A stretch of 64,000 nt of DNA from Modestobacter sp. VKM Ac-2985 (GCF_026967925.1 NZ_JAPVBI010000001.1:1697894-1761893), one strand, 5' to 3'. Positions 29,192-39,894 are shown, counted from the first letter of the stretch. The notes: a model not told the origin generated them from the letters alone. Translations and numbers: made by a program.

Positions 29192-32100
29192 ATGTCTGAC
29201 CTCGCCGCCCCCTCTGCGGGATCGCCGTCCCCGGCCGCATCTGCGCCGGCCGTGCCGTTCTCCGCGCTCCCGGCCGCCTCCGGGCTCTACGACCCGGCCA
29301 ACGAACACGACGCGTGTGGCGTCGCGTTCGTCGCCGACGCCCGGGGCCGCCGCTCCCGGACGATCGTCGCCGCCGGGCTCACCGCCCTGCACAACCTCGA
29401 CCACCGTGGCGCCGCGGGGTCCGAACCCAACTCCGGTGACGGTGCGGGGATCCTGACCCAGGTACCGGACGGGCTGCTGCGGGAGAGCGTCGAGTTCGAC
29501 CTGCCGCCGCTGGGCGAGTACGCGGTCGGCATCGCCTTCCTGCCGGCCGCCGAGACCGAGCGGGCCTCGGTCGTCGACGCCGTCGCCGGGCTCGCCGCCG
29601 AGGAGGGGCTGACCGTCCTGGGCTGGCGCGAGCTGCCGGTCGACCCGGACGGCGCCGACCTCGGGCCCACCGCCCGGCGGGTCATGCCGTACTTCGCCCA
29701 GCTCTTCGTCGCCGAGACCATCGGTGCTCGCGCCGACTCCCGCGCCTTCGGCGGCACCGCCGCCCCGCACGGGGTCACCCGGCTGGAGCGTCGCGCCTTC
29801 GTGCTGCGCAAGCGGGTCGAGCGCGCCGCCCGGGACGCCGGCACCAGCTGCTACATCGCCTCGCTGTCCTCCCGGACGATCACCTACAAGGGCATGCTCA
29901 CCACCGACCAGCTGCCGGCGTTCTTCCCGGACCTGCAGGACGAGCGGTACGAGTCGGCGATCGCGCTGGTGCACAGCCGGTTCTCCACCAACACCTTCCC
30001 CAGCTGGCCGCTGGCCCACCCGTTCCGGTTCATCGCCCACAACGGCGAGATCAACACCATCAAGGGCAACCGGAACCGGATGCGGGCTCGCGAGGCCAAG
30101 CTGGAGACCGAGCTGTTCGACGGCCCGGCCGGTCCGGCCAGCGAGCTCGGCCTGGAGCGGATCTTCCCGGTCACCGCCAGCGACTTCAGCGACTCGGCGA
30201 CCTTCGACGAGGTGCTCGAGCTGCTGCACCTGTCGGGCCGCTCGCTGCCGCACGCGGTCCTGATGATGATCCCGGAGGCGTGGGAGAACCACGACGAGAT
30301 GGACGCGGCCCGCCGCGCCTTCTACCGGTTCCACTCCTCGATCATGGAGCCCTGGGACGGGCCCGCCTGCGTGGCGTTCACCGACGGCAGCCTGATCGGC
30401 GCCGTCCTGGACCGCAACGGCCTGCGCCCGGGCCGCTGGTGGCGCACCAAGGACGACCTGGTCGTGCTGGCCAGCGAGGCCGGCGTGCTCGACATCCCGG
30501 CCGCTGACGTGGTCGCCAAGGGCCGGCTCCAGCCGGGCCGGATGTTCCTCGTGGACACCGCCGCCGGGCGGATCGTCTCCGACGAGGAGGTCAAGGGCTC
30601 CCTGGCCGACGCCGAGCCCTACGACGACTGGCTGCACGCCGGTCAGGTGCACCTGCCCCAGCTGCCCGAGCGGCGTCGCTCGCGGCCCAGCCACGAGTCC
30701 GTCGTCCGCCGCCAGCTGCTCTTCGGCTACACCGAGGAGGAGCTGCGCATCCTGGTGCAGCCGATGGCCGCCAGCGGCGCCGAGTCGATCGGCTCGATGG
30801 GCACCGACACCCCGATCGCGGCGCTGTCGGACCGGTCGCGGCAGCTGTACGACTACTTCACCCAGCTGTTCGCCCAGGTCACCAACCCCCCGCTGGACGC
30901 CATCCGCGAGGAGCTGGTCACCAGCCTCGGACGCACGTTCGGCCCCGAGCAGAACCTGCTCGACGCCACCCCGGCCTCCTGCCGGCAGCTGTTCCTGCCC
31001 TACCCGGTCATCGACAACGACGAGCTGGCCAAGATCCTGCACATCGACGACGACGGCGACCTGCCCGGTTTCGCCGCCGTGAGGATCACCGGCCACTTCG
31101 ACGTCGCCGGCGGCGGTGCGGCCCTGGCCCAGGCGGTCCAGGACCTGCGCACCAAGGTCAGCAAGGCGATCGCGGCCGGCGCCCGGGTCATCGTGCTGTC
31201 CGACCGGGACTGCGACGAGAAGCGCGCCCCCATCCCGTCGCTGCTGATGACCGCCGCCGTCCACCACCACCTGGTGCGCGAGCGCACCCGGATGCAGGTC
31301 GGCCTGGTCGTGGAGTCCGGCGACTGCCGCGAGGTGCACCACGTCGCCCTGCTGCTGGGCTACGGCGCGGCCGCGGTGAACCCCTACCTGGCGTTCGAGA
31401 GCGTCGAGGACCTCATCCGCACCGGCACGCTCACCGGTGTCCAGCCGGCCCAGGCCGTCCGCAACGTGGTCAAGGCCATGGGCAAGGGCGTGCTCAAGGT
31501 GATGAGCAAGATGGGCATCAGCACCGTCGGCTCCTACACGATGGCGCAGATCTTCGAGACGGTCGGGCTGTCCAAGGCCGTCGTCGACGAGTACTTCACC
31601 GGGACGGCGGCCACCCTCGACGGCGTCGGGCTCGACGTGCTCGCCGAGGAGGTGGTGATGCGGCACCGCCGCGCCTACCCGAGCAACCCGACCGAGACGG
31701 CGCACCGGCGGCTGGAGACCGGCGGGGAGTACCAGTGGCGCCGCGAGGGCGAGGTGCACCTGTTCAACCCCGAGACGGTGTTCCTGCTCCAGCACGCCAC
31801 CCGGTCCCGGCAGTACGACGTCTTCCAGCGCTACACCGACACCGTCGACGGGCTGTCGGCCGAGGCGGCGACGCTGCGCGGCCTGTTCACCCTCAAGACC
31901 GGTGCCCGGCCCGCCGTCCCGCTGGAGGAGGTCGAGAGCGTCAGCGAGATCGTCAAGCGGTTCCAGACCGGCGCGATGAGCTACGGCTCCATCTCGGCCG
32001 AGGCGCACGAGACGCTGGCGATCGCCATGAACCGGCTGGGCGGCAGGTCCAACACCGGCGAGGGCGGTGAGGACCCCGACCGGTTCACCGCCGACCCCAA

Positions 32101-33868
32101 CGGGGACCTGCGCCGCAGCTCGATCAAGCAGGTCGCCAGCGGCCGGTTCGGCGTGACCAGCGAGTACCTGGTCAACGCCGACGACATCCAGATCAAGATG
32201 GCCCAGGGCGCCAAGCCCGGCGAGGGCGGTCAGCTGCCGGGGAGCAAGGTCTACCCGTGGGTCGCCCGCACCCGGCACTCCACGCCCGGCGTCGGCCTGA
32301 TCAGCCCGCCGCCGCACCACGACATCTACTCGATCGAGGACCTCAAGCAGCTGATCCACGACCTCAAGAACGCGAACAACGAGGCGCGGGTGCACGTCAA
32401 GCTGGTCGCGGAGACCGGGATCGGCACCGTCGCGGCGGGGGTCAGCAAGGCCAAGGCCGACGTCGTGCTGGTCTCCGGCTTCGACGGCGGCACCGGTGCG
32501 GCGCCGCTGACCTCCCTCAAGCACGCCGGCATCCCGTGGGAGATCGGCCTGGCCGAGACCCAGCAGACGCTGCTGGCCAACGGCCTGCGCGACCGGATCG
32601 TGGTGCAGGTCGACGGCCAGATGAAGACCGGCCGGGACGTCATCGTCGCCGCGCTGCTGGGCGCCGAGGAGTTCGGCTTCGCCACCGCACCGCTGGTGGT
32701 CGAGGGCTGCGTGATGATGCGGGTCTGTCACCTCGACACCTGCCCGGTCGGCATCGCCACCCAGAACCCGGAGCTGCGCAAGCGGTTCACCGGCAAGCCC
32801 GAGTTCGTGGTGACCTACTTCGAGTTCCTGGCCGAGCAGGTGCGCGGGTACCTCGCCGAGCTGGGCTTCCGCTCGATCGACGAGGCGGTCGGCCACGCCG
32901 AGCTGCTCGACGTCGCACCGGCGATCGACCACTGGAAGGCCTCCGGGCTCGACCTGCGGCCGATCCTGGCCGTGCCGGAGCTGCCCGAGGGCACGCCGCG
33001 GCGCAAGGTCCGCGACCAGGACCACGGGCTGGACGTCGCGCTGGACCAGACGCTGATCCAGCTGTGCGAGGGTGCGCTGCTCGATGCCCGCCCGGTCCAC
33101 CTCGAGCTCCCCGTCCGCAACGTCAACCGCACCGTCGGCACGATGCTGGGCTCGATGGTCACCCGCCGCTTCGGTGGCGAGGGCCTGCCCGACGGCACCA
33201 TCGACCTGACCTTCACCGGTTCGGCGGGCCAGTCCTTCGGGGCGTTCCTGCCCCGCGGGATCACGATGACCCTGGTCGGCGACGCCAACGACTACGTCGG
33301 CAAGGGCCTGTCGGGTGGACGGATCGTCGTCCGCCCCGCACCGGAGGCGAGCTTCGCCGCGGAGGACAACGTCATCGCCGGCAACGTGATCGGCTACGGC
33401 GCGACCGCGGGTGAGCTGTTCCTGCGCGGCCGGGTGGGGGAGCGGTTCTGCGTCCGCAACTCCGGGGCGCTGGCCGTCGTCGAGGGCGTCGGTGACCATG
33501 CGCTGGAGTACATGACCGGCGGCACCGCGGTGATCCTGGGACCGACCGGGCGCAACATCGCCGCCGGCATGTCCGGCGGGATCGGGTACGTGCTCGACCT
33601 CGCCCGGCACCGGGTCAACACCGAGATGGTGGACGTCGAGGCGCTGGACGGGCAGGGCTCGGCCTGGCTGCGCGACGTCCTCGAGCGCTACTGCGCGGCG
33701 ACCGACTCGGCGGTCGCGACCAGCCTGCTGGCCGACTGGGGCCGCTGGGCGGGCCGTTTCAGCGTGATCATGCCGCGTGACTACCGGCGTGCCATGGAGG
33801 CCCGGCGGGCCGCCGAGGCCGCCGGGTACGACGTGGACCGAGCCGTGATGGAGGCAGCTCGTGGTTGA
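29192..33868 (+). CDS. gltB: Glutamate synthase large subunit
   Basis: GOGAT alpha subunit: transfers the amide of glutamine to 2-oxoglutarate. 1558 residues. A 41-residue Ala/Pro/Ser-rich leader precedes C42 in [10 protein letters not shown], the Ntn nucleophile exposed by propeptide removal. The glutaminase domain includes [11 protein letters not shown]. The synthase barrel contains [15 protein letters not shown] and the 3Fe-4S site [12 protein letters not shown] (C-x5-C-x4-C). The GXGXG-type beta-helix at the end includes [12 protein letters not shown] and [15 protein letters not shown] precedes the ATG. It overlaps gltD by 8 bp. Confidence 0.97.
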   Translation: MSDLAAPSAGSPSPAASAPAVPFSALPAASGLYDPANEHDACGVAFVADARGRRSRTIVAAGLTALHNLDHRGAAGSEPNSGDGAGILTQVPDGLLRESVEFDLPPLGEYAVGIAFLPAAETERASVVDAVAGLAAEEGLTVLGWRELPVDPDGADLGPTARRVMPYFAQLFVAETIGARADSRAFGGTAAPHGVTRLERRAFVLRKRVERAARDAGTSCYIASLSSRTITYKGMLTTDQLPAFFPDLQDERYESAIALVHSRFSTNTFPSWPLAHPFRFIAHNGEINTIKGNRNRMRAREAKLETELFDGPAGPASELGLERIFPVTASDFSDSATFDEVLELLHLSGRSLPHAVLMMIPEAWENHDEMDAARRAFYRFHSSIMEPWDGPACVAFTDGSLIGAVLDRNGLRPGRWWRTKDDLVVLASEAGVLDIPAADVVAKGRLQPGRMFLVDTAAGRIVSDEEVKGSLADAEPYDDWLHAGQVHLPQLPERRRSRPSHESVVRRQLLFGYTEEELRILVQPMAASGAESIGSMGTDTPIAALSDRSRQLYDYFTQLFAQVTNPPLDAIREELVTSLGRTFGPEQNLLDATPASCRQLFLPYPVIDNDELAKILHIDDDGDLPGFAAVRITGHFDVAGGGAALAQAVQDLRTKVSKAIAAGARVIVLSDRDCDEKRAPIPSLLMTAAVHHHLVRERTRMQVGLVVESGDCREVHHVALLLGYGAAAVNPYLAFESVEDLIRTGTLTGVQPAQAVRNVVKAMGKGVLKVMSKMGISTVGSYTMAQIFETVGLSKAVVDEYFTGTAATLDGVGLDVLAEEVVMRHRRAYPSNPTETAHRRLETGGEYQWRREGEVHLFNPETVFLLQHATRSRQYDVFQRYTDTVDGLSAEAATLRGLFTLKTGARPAVPLEEVESVSEIVKRFQTGAMSYGSISAEAHETLAIAMNRLGGRSNTGEGGEDPDRFTADPNGDLRRSSIKQVASGRFGVTSEYLVNADDIQIKMAQGAKPGEGGQLPGSKVYPWVARTRHSTPGVGLISPPPHHDIYSIEDLKQLIHDLKNANNEARVHVKLVAETGIGTVAAGVSKAKADVVLVSGFDGGTGAAPLTSLKHAGIPWEIGLAETQQTLLANGLRDRIVVQVDGQMKTGRDVIVAALLGAEEFGFATAPLVVEGCVMMRVCHLDTCPVGIATQNPELRKRFTGKPEFVVTYFEFLAEQVRGYLAELGFRSIDEAVGHAELLDVAPAIDHWKASGLDLRPILAVPELPEGTPRRKVRDQDHGLDVALDQTLIQLCEGALLDARPVHLELPVRNVNRTVGTMLGSMVTRRFGGEGLPDGTIDLTFTGSAGQSFGAFLPRGITMTLVGDANDYVGKGLSGGRIVVRPAPEASFAAEDNVIAGNVIGYGATAGELFLRGRVGERFCVRNSGALAVVEGVGDHALEYMTGGTAVILGPTGRNIAAGMSGGIGYVLDLARHRVNTEMVDVEALDGQGSAWLRDVLERYCAATDSAVATSLLADWGRWAGRFSVIMPRDYRRAMEARRAAEAAGYDVDRAVMEAARG

Positions 33869-35345
33869 CAGCACCGGGTTCCTGAGGTTCGACCGTGAGC
33901 TGCCGCCCCGGCGGCCGGTCGACCTGCGCCTGCTGGACTGGAAGGAGGTGTACCTGACCCGCGACACGGGTGAGGACGCCGTCTTCCCGGTGCAGGCCGT
34001 CCGGGAGCAGGCGGCGCGCTGCATGGACTGCGGCATCCCGTTCTGCCACCACGGTTGCCCGCTGGGCAACCTCATCCCGGAGTGGAACGACCTCGCCCGC
34101 CGGGACGACTGGCAGGAGGCGATCGAGCGGCTGCACGCGACGAACAACTTCCCGGAGTTCACCGGGAAGCTGTGCCCCGCGCCGTGCGAGTCGGCCTGCG
34201 TGCTCAACCTGGAGAACGCACCGGTCACGATCAAGCAGATCGAGTGGGAGATCATCGACCAGGCGTTCGTCAACGGCTGGGTCACCCCACAGCCGCCGGC
34301 GGAGCTGACCGGCAAGAAGGTCGCCGTCATCGGGTCCGGGCCGGCCGGCCTGGCCGCCGCCCAGCAGCTCACCCGGGCCGGGCACCAGGTGACCGTCTAC
34401 GAGCGGGACGACCGGATCGGTGGGCTGATCCGCTACGGCATCCCCGAGTTCAAGATGGAGAAGCGCCACCTGGACCGGCGGCTGGACCAGATGCGCGCCG
34501 AGGGCACCCGCTTCGTCACCGACGTCACCGTCGGCGGCAGCGCGGGCAGCCTGAGCACCGAACAGCTGCGGGCCGAGCACGACGCGGTCGTGCTGGCGAT
34601 CGGGACGCCGGTGGCGCGGGACCTGCCGCTGCCGGGCCGGGAGCTCGACGGCGTGCACTTCGCCATGGAGTACCTGCCGCACGGCAACCGCGAGGCGCTC
34701 GGCGAGCTCGACGACCCGCCGTTGTCGGCCAAGGGCAAGCACGTGGTCATCATCGGTGGCGGCGACACCGGGGCCGACTGCCTGGGCACCGCGCACCGCC
34801 AGGGCGCGGCCTCGGTGTCCCAGCTGGACTACAAGCCGGCGCCGTCGGGCACCCGGCCCGAGGACAACCCCTGGCCGACCTACGAGATGATCCTGCGGGT
34901 CTCCCCGGCGCACGAGGAGGGCGGCGAGCGGCTGTTCGCCGTCAACACCGAGGCCTTCCTCGGCGGCGAGCAGGGCCGGGTCCGGGCGATCGAGGTCGTC
35001 GAGGTCGAGGTCGTCGACGGGAAGCGCCAGCCCAAGCCCGGGAGCACCCAGGAGCTGCCGGCCGACCTGGTGCTCCTGGCGCTGGGCTACACCGGGCCGG
35101 AGACCACCGGGCTCGTCGAGGAGCTGGGCTGCGGCGTCGACGAGCGGGGCCGGGTGGCGCGGGACGACGAGTACATGTCCAGCGTCCCCGGGGTGTTCGT
35201 GGCCGGGGACATGGGCCGCGGGCAGTCGCTGATCGTCTGGGCGATCGCCGAGGGGCGCGCCGCGGCCGCCGCCGTCGACACCTGGCTGACCGGCAACTCG
35301 ATGCTGCCCCGTCCGGTCACCCCGTCCGCCGTCCCACTGCGCTGA
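33861..35345 (+). CDS. gltD: Glutamate synthase small subunit
   Basis: NAD(P)H:acceptor subunit feeding electrons to GltB. 494 residues. The N-terminal Fe-S region has [17 protein letters not shown] and [12 protein letters not shown], ligands of two 4Fe-4S clusters. FAD motif [15 protein letters not shown] is near residue 155 and the NAD(P) motif [15 protein letters not shown] near residue 297; the terminal FAD element reads [21 protein letters not shown] start with GGAGG upstream. A terminator-like hairpin follows. Confidence 0.97.
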   Translation: MVDSTGFLRFDRELPPRRPVDLRLLDWKEVYLTRDTGEDAVFPVQAVREQAARCMDCGIPFCHHGCPLGNLIPEWNDLARRDDWQEAIERLHATNNFPEFTGKLCPAPCESACVLNLENAPVTIKQIEWEIIDQAFVNGWVTPQPPAELTGKKVAVIGSGPAGLAAAQQLTRAGHQVTVYERDDRIGGLIRYGIPEFKMEKRHLDRRLDQMRAEGTRFVTDVTVGGSAGSLSTEQLRAEHDAVVLAIGTPVARDLPLPGRELDGVHFAMEYLPHGNREALGELDDPPLSAKGKHVVIIGGGDTGADCLGTAHRQGAASVSQLDYKPAPSGTRPEDNPWPTYEMILRVSPAHEEGGERLFAVNTEAFLGGEQGRVRAIEVVEVEVVDGKRQPKPGSTQELPADLVLLALGYTGPETTGLVEELGCGVDERGRVARDDEYMSSVPGVFVAGDMGRGQSLIVWAIAEGRAAAAAVDTWLTGNSMLPRPVTPSAVPLR

Positions 35346-35347
35346 GG

Positions 35348-35409
35348 AACGGCCCCTCCGCCCCGCACGACGCGCTGCGCATGGCGCGGGCCCCGGCGGA
35401 GGGACCGTT
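35348..35409 (+). terminator. Hairpin after gltD
   Basis: A 15-bp dyad with one mismatch (35348-35362 and 35395-35409; AACGGCCCCTCCGCC with GGCGGAGGGACCGTT), with a smaller CGCGC/GCGCG hairpin in the loop. It starts two bases after the gltD stop codon. Confidence 0.6.
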
Positions 35410-35486
35410 CTAGGACGTCTGGAACGACTACCGCCCCTCGGGGGGACACGACGGACCCGGTCCGCCGTGCCCGCCCGGGGGGCGAC

Positions 35487-35492
35487 TAGTTT
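35487..35492 (+). promoter_or_regulatory. -10 box of pyk, leaderless start
   Basis: TAGTTT lies 6 nt before ATG 35499, in a locally AT-richer patch. Confidence 0.5.
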
Positions 35493-35498
35493 TGCCTC

Positions 35499-36914
35499 AT
35501 GTCTCGTCGCGCGAAGATCGTCTGCACCCTTGGCCCGGCGACCGGTTCCCTGGACCAGATCACCGCCCTCGTCGAGGCGGGGATGGACGTCGCCCGCCTC
35601 AACTTCAGCCACGGGAAGCACGCGGACCACGAGACGGCCTACCGGCACGTGCGGGAGGCCTCCGACAAGGTGGGCCGCGCCGTCGCCATCCTGGCCGACC
35701 TGCAGGGCCCGAAGATCCGGCTCGGCACCTTCGCCGACGGCCCGGTCGTCTGGGCCGCCGGCAGCCGGGTGTGCGTGACCGTCGAGGACGTCCCGGGCAC
35801 CGCCGAGCGGGTCTCCACCACCTACAAGGACCTCGCCAACGACGTGCGGGTCGGTGATCGCCTGCTGATCGACGACGGCAAGCTCGCCCTCACCGTGGTA
35901 GAGGTCGACGGCCCCGACGTGTGGTGCCTGGTGCTCGAGGGCGGCCCCGTCTCCAACAACAAGGGCCTGTCCCTGCCCGGCGTCGCCGTCAGCGTCCCGG
36001 CGCTGTCGGAGAAGGACGCCGAGGATCTGCGCTTCGCGCTCTCCCTGGGCGTCGACTTCATCGCACTGTCGTTCGTGCGGCACGCCAAGGACGTCGAGCT
36101 GGTGCGCGAGATCATGCGCCAGGAGGACGTCGAGGTGCCGGTGATCGCCAAGCTGGAGAAGCCGGAGGCGGTGGAGAACCTCGAGGCGATCGTCGAGGCG
36201 TTCGACGGCGTCATGGTGGCCCGCGGCGACCTGGGCGTGGAGCTGCCGCTGGAGCAGGTCCCGCTGGTGCAGAAGCGTGCGGTCCAGGTGGCCCGGGAGC
36301 GGAACAAGCCGGTCATCGTCGCCACCCAGATGCTCGAGTCCATGATCAGCGCCTCCCGGCCCACCCGGGCCGAGGCCTCCGACGTCGCCAACGCCGTCCT
36401 GGACGGCGCGGACGCGGTCATGCTGTCGGGGGAGACCTCGGTGGGCAAGTACCCCGTCGTCGCGGTCAAGACGATGGAGCGGATCATCGACGCCGTCGAG
36501 TCCGACGCCGTGCGGGTGCCCGAGCTGCTGGTGCCGCCGCGGCAGCGCTCCGGTGCCATCGTGCGGGCCGCCAAGGACATCGGCGAGGCCCTCGACGTCG
36601 CCGCGCTGGCCGCCTTCACGCTGACCGGCAAGACCGCCCAGCTGCTCGCCGCGCTGCACACCCGGCTGCCGATCCTCGCCTTCACCACCGACCCGGCGGT
36701 CCGCAGCCGGCTGGCGCTGTCCTGGGGCGTGGAGACCTTCCTCGTCCCCGAGGTGACCCACACCGACGACATGGTCGGCCAGGTCGACTTCTCGCTGCTG
36801 TCCATCGGCCGGCTCAAGGAGGGCGACAAGGTCGTCATCGTGGCCGGCAGCCCGCCGAACACCGCCGGCTCCACGAACCTGGTGCGGGTGCACGAGGTGG
36901 GGACCGAGGCGTGA
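35499..36914 (+). CDS. pyk: Pyruvate kinase
   Basis: Transfers phosphate from phosphoenolpyruvate to ADP in glycolysis. 471 residues. RRAKIVCTLGPATGS opens the barrel; ARLNFSHGKH, ADLQGPKIRLG, IAKLEKPEAVENL (catalytic Lys, metal Glu), MVARGDLGVELP and the active-site loop IVATQMLESMI are complete. The C-terminal allosteric domain has LTGKTAQLLAALHTRLPILAF-type sequence. No Shine-Dalgarno; leaderless start likely. GTGA overlap with tesB. Confidence 0.97.
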   Translation: MSRRAKIVCTLGPATGSLDQITALVEAGMDVARLNFSHGKHADHETAYRHVREASDKVGRAVAILADLQGPKIRLGTFADGPVVWAAGSRVCVTVEDVPGTAERVSTTYKDLANDVRVGDRLLIDDGKLALTVVEVDGPDVWCLVLEGGPVSNNKGLSLPGVAVSVPALSEKDAEDLRFALSLGVDFIALSFVRHAKDVELVREIMRQEDVEVPVIAKLEKPEAVENLEAIVEAFDGVMVARGDLGVELPLEQVPLVQKRAVQVARERNKPVIVATQMLESMISASRPTRAEASDVANAVLDGADAVMLSGETSVGKYPVVAVKTMERIIDAVESDAVRVPELLVPPRQRSGAIVRAAKDIGEALDVAALAAFTLTGKTAQLLAALHTRLPILAFTTDPAVRSRLALSWGVETFLVPEVTHTDDMVGQVDFSLLSIGRLKEGDKVVIVAGSPPNTAGSTNLVRVHEVGTEA

Positions 36915-37798
36915 CGGCCGGGGTCGCGCAGCCGGGGGAGACCCCGGCCGCGGAGCTGATGGGCGTGCTGGACCTGGAGGAGCGAGGTCCGGACGTCTAC
37001 GTCGGCCAGACCCCCAGCACGCCGTTGCAGCGGATCTTCGGCGGTCAGGTCGCCGCCCAGGCCCTGACCGCCGCGAACGCGACGGTCGGGCCGGGGCGGG
37101 TGGTGCACTCGCTGCACTCGTACTTCCTGCGCCCCGGTGACCCGCACGAGGAGATCCGCTACGAGGTCGACCGCATCCGGGAGGGTCGCTCGTTCAGCAC
37201 CCGTCGGGTGGTGGCCCGGCAGACCCGCAAGGGTGAGGACGTGGCGATCTTCGCGCTGACCGCGGACTTCACCGCGGGGGAGCGCGCTGTGGTCGAGCAC
37301 TCCCTGCCGATGCCCGACGTGCCCGGGCCCGAGGGGCTGCCCGGGCTCGCCGAGGTGACCGCGGCGCACCCCGACCAGGGCGCCGCGTCCGCGGCGATCG
37401 GGCGGGCGGTGGAGCAGCGGTACCTCGCCGACCCGTTCGACCCGCAGCCGCGGCTGCCCCCGGACACCGCCTTCCGGGTGTGGTTCCGGGTGGCCGGCCG
37501 GCTCCCGGACGACGACCACGTGCACGCTGCCGCGCTGACCTTCGTCAGCGACCTGACGCTGCTGTCGGCCGGGCTGGCCCGCAACGGTGGCGGCTGGGGC
37601 GGGTCGATCGTGGGCGCCAGCCTCGACCACGCCGTCTGGTTCCACCGCCCGGTGCGCGCCGACGAGTGGTTCCTCTACGAGACCGACAGCCCCGCGGCCG
37701 CCAGCGGGCGGGCGCTGTGCTTCGGCCAGATCTGGGCCGCCGACGGCACGCACGTGGCCACCGTGGCCCAGGAGGGCCTGATCCGCTCCCTGGGCTGA
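36911..37798 (+). CDS. tesB: Acyl-CoA thioesterase II
   Basis: Double-hotdog thioesterase that hydrolyses medium/long-chain acyl-CoA. 295 residues. Typical TesB segments: RIFGGQVAAQALTAA, VHSLHSYFLRPGDP, GRSFSTRRVVARQ in the first hotdog, and the second-half ALTFVSDLTLLSA carrying the catalytic Asp, then ASLDHAVWFHRPVRADEW. GTG start within the pyk stop (GTGA), so coupled to pyruvate kinase, an order I recall from mycobacteria. Confidence 0.94.
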   Translation: MTAGVAQPGETPAAELMGVLDLEERGPDVYVGQTPSTPLQRIFGGQVAAQALTAANATVGPGRVVHSLHSYFLRPGDPHEEIRYEVDRIREGRSFSTRRVVARQTRKGEDVAIFALTADFTAGERAVVEHSLPMPDVPGPEGLPGLAEVTAAHPDQGAASAAIGRAVEQRYLADPFDPQPRLPPDTAFRVWFRVAGRLPDDDHVHAAALTFVSDLTLLSAGLARNGGGWGGSIVGASLDHAVWFHRPVRADEWFLYETDSPAAASGRALCFGQIWAADGTHVATVAQEGLIRSLG

Positions 37799-37827
37799 CG
37801 CCGCAGCTCCGGCCGCCCGGTCGTGCG

Positions 37828-37864
37828 CTCAGCGGGGTGACCGGTCTCCGGCCACCCCGCTGGG
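37828..37864. terminator. Bidirectional terminator between tesB and the decarboxylase gene
   Basis: CAGCGGGGTG (37830-37839) pairs with CACCCCGCTG (37853-37862); the stem continues inward through CCGG/CCGG with one mismatch, leaving a 3-nt loop, and outward by about two pairs. Confidence 0.65.
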
Positions 37865-37881
37865 TCCGCACCGCCGCCGGG

Positions 37882-39699
37882 TCAGCGGGGCGGGCTCTCC
37901 GGGTCCGCGGCGTGCAGGTCGGTCTGTGCCTCCGCCTGGGTGGCCGTCTCGTCGCCCGCGGCGGGGGTCTCCACGGTGGGGGTCCCGGCGTCCGGGGTCG
38001 CCGCGGTCGGCGTCTCGGCGTCCGAGGGCTCCGCGGTCGGGGTCTCGACGTCGGGCGCCTCGGTGGTCGGGGTCTCGGTGTCCGGGGTGCCGGACGTCCC
38101 CTCTGCCGCCAGTTCGGTGCTCGGCTCGGTCTCCGAGGCCACCGGGTCCGCTCCGGCAGCTGCGTGAGCCTGCTCGGCGGCGGCCGCGTCGGCAGCAGCC
38201 CGCTCGGCGGCGGCCTGGCGTTCGGCCTGCTCGCGGGCCCGCTGCTCGGCCTGCTGCTCGGCGAAGTCGTTGGCCAGCCAGTCGTGGCCCTCGCGGAGCA
38301 ACGTCCACAGCTGTTCCACGTGCGCGCGGGTGGTCGCCGGGGCGCCGATCGCCACCCGCAGCACCGCCCGGCCGGCCACGGTGGTGTGCGTCAGGAAGAC
38401 CTCGCCACCGTCGTTGAGCCGGTCCAGCAGGGTCATGGTGGCGACGTCGGCGTCGACGCCGCGGGCCCAGCGCGGCTGCAGGCAGACCAGCGACAGCGGG
38501 TGAGGGGCGACGACGTCGAACCGCTCGTCGGCCTCGGCCCAGCCGGCCAGCTCCTGGGTGAGCGCGACGTGGCCGCGGACGTGCTCCCGGAGCCCCTCGG
38601 CGCCGTACCACCGGACCACGAACCACAGCTTGAGGGCCCGGAAGCGGCGACCCAGCTCGATCTGCCAGTCGCGGTAGTCGACGACCGCGCCGGTGTCGGT
38701 GGCCGCGTTGCGCAGGTACTCGGGGAGGATCGACAGGGCCCCGGTCAGCGCAGCCCGGTCGGCGACCCAGAACAGCGTCGCGTCGAAGCCGGTCAGCAGC
38801 CACTTGTGTGCGTCGGTGGTGTAGCTGTCGGCCCACTCGACGCCGGCCTGCAGCGGACGGAGCTCCGGCGCGACAGCGGCGACCCCGGCGTAGGCGGCGT
38901 CGACGTGCAGCCACACCCCGAAGCGCTGGCAGATCGGGCCGATCTCGGCCAGCGGGTCGATCGCGGTGGTCGACGTCGTCCCGACCGTCGCGCAGACGAG
39001 CACCGGGACGAACCCGCGAGCCACGTCCCGTTCCAGCCGCTGCTGGAGCGCCCGGGGGCTCATCGCCAGCTCGGAGTCGACCTCGACCACGCGGATCGAG
39101 TCGGTGCCCAGCCCGGCGATCCGGGCTGCCTTCTCCATCGAGCTGTGCGTCTCGGCGGAGACGTAGACGGTGAACTCCTCCGGGCGGACCCCCTGCCGCA
39201 GCGTCGCGCCCTTGCTCACCCGGTGCAGGGCGGCCAGCAGGGCCACCAGGTTGGCCCCGGAGCTGGAGTCCTGCACCACGCCGCCGCCGGTGCCGGTGGA
39301 CCGGAAGGACCCCGGCAGGCCGAGCAGGTCGGCGAACCAGTCCATCACGTGCTGCTCGAGCTCGGTGGCGGCCGGGCTGGTCACCCAGGACATGCCCTGG
39401 ACGCCGAGGCCGGCGGACAGCAGGTCGCCGAGGACGGACGGACCGGAGGTGTTGGCCGGGAAGTAGCCGAAGAAGCCGGGGTGCTGCCAGTGCGTGAGCC
39501 CGGGCAGCACGATCCGCTCCAGGTCGGCCAGGACGGCGGAGACCGGCTCGCCCTGCTCGGGGGCCGTCGCCGGCAGCATGGCCCGGACGTCGCCGGGGGA
39601 GACCCGCGAGCGGACCGGGTGGGCGGCGATGCCCTGCCAGTAGTCGGCGATCCAGTCGACGACCTCGTGGCCGTGCTGGCGGAACTCCTCAGGGGTCAT
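37882..39699 (-). CDS. PLP-dependent aromatic-L-amino-acid decarboxylase-like protein with repetitive tail
   Basis: Group II PLP decarboxylase, 605 residues from ATG 39699. The N-terminus (MTPEEFRQHGHEVVDWIADY) matches aromatic amino acid decarboxylases. QDSSSGANLVALLAA binds the cofactor phosphate, HVDAAYAG carries the PLP-contacting Asp, and K299 in DAHKWLLTGFD is the Schiff-base lysine. Substrates of the family include tyrosine, tryptophan, DOPA and phenylalanine; which applies is unknown. From about residue 480 a 126-residue extension follows: an Ala/Glu/Gln/Arg helix-like stretch, then an acidic Thr/Pro-rich part with four 10-residue repeats. The catalytic domain is complete without it. 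Confidence 0.88.
   Translation of the reverse strand: MTPEEFRQHGHEVVDWIADYWQGIAAHPVRSRVSPGDVRAMLPATAPEQGEPVSAVLADLERIVLPGLTHWQHPGFFGYFPANTSGPSVLGDLLSAGLGVQGMSWVTSPAATELEQHVMDWFADLLGLPGSFRSTGTGGGVVQDSSSGANLVALLAALHRVSKGATLRQGVRPEEFTVYVSAETHSSMEKAARIAGLGTDSIRVVEVDSELAMSPRALQQRLERDVARGFVPVLVCATVGTTSTTAIDPLAEIGPICQRFGVWLHVDAAYAGVAAVAPELRPLQAGVEWADSYTTDAHKWLLTGFDATLFWVADRAALTGALSILPEYLRNAATDTGAVVDYRDWQIELGRRFRALKLWFVVRWYGAEGLREHVRGHVALTQELAGWAEADERFDVVAPHPLSLVCLQPRWARGVDADVATMTLLDRLNDGGEVFLTHTTVAGRAVLRVAIGAPATTRAHVEQLWTLLREGHDWLANDFAEQQAEQRAREQAERQAAAERAAADAAAAEQAHAAAGADPVASETEPSTELAAEGTSGTPDTETPTTEAPDVETPTAEPSDAETPTAATPDAGTPTVETPAAGDETATQAEAQTDLHAADPESPPR
37963..38082 (-). repeat. Four tandem 30-bp repeats encoding 10-residue units
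   Basis: They encode residues 540-579 of the decarboxylase tail: DTETPTTEAP, DVETPTAEPS, DAETPTAATP and DAGTPTVETP. The consensus is D-x-E-T-P-T followed by four variable residues. The DNA units are imperfect copies. Confidence 0.8.
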
Positions 39700-39820
39700 G
39701 TGGCCGGTCACGGGGCCACGGTATTGGCCGCTGACGCCCATCGCGGCGGTGGGTCGTCCAGCTCACGTTCCTGCTCGTCCTCAGGTGCCGCCGGTGCGAC
39801 AGTTCGTGCTGGTGTCTCGG

Positions 39821-39894
39821 TGCCCCCGGTGCGACTCGAACGCACACTGCGCGGGTTTTGAATCCGCTCCCTCTGCCGATTGGGGTACGGGGGC
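39821..39894 (-). tRNA. tRNA-Leu(CAA), short variable arm
   Basis: 74 nt. Acceptor stem GCCCCCG/CGGGGGC is perfect, discriminator A73, T arm GTGCG-TTCGAGT-CGCAC. The anticodon loop TTCAAAA gives anticodon CAA (plus-strand 39858-39860), and the variable region is only five bases. No CCA is encoded. The 31-39 pair in the anticodon stem is A-C. Leucine tRNAs normally carry a long variable arm, so the isotype rests on the anticodon alone. Confidence 0.8.

Noticed and set aside
28724-34372. An 1882-codon open frame on the minus strand across gltB and gltD
   Set aside because: Same artefact: low-complexity His/Asp/Gly/Val sequence, no start signals, and two intact plus-strand enzymes occupy the DNA.
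37963-38082. Regular 30-bp repeats as a CRISPR array
   Set aside because: The units are contiguous without spacers, lie in frame inside a coding region, and no cas genes are present.
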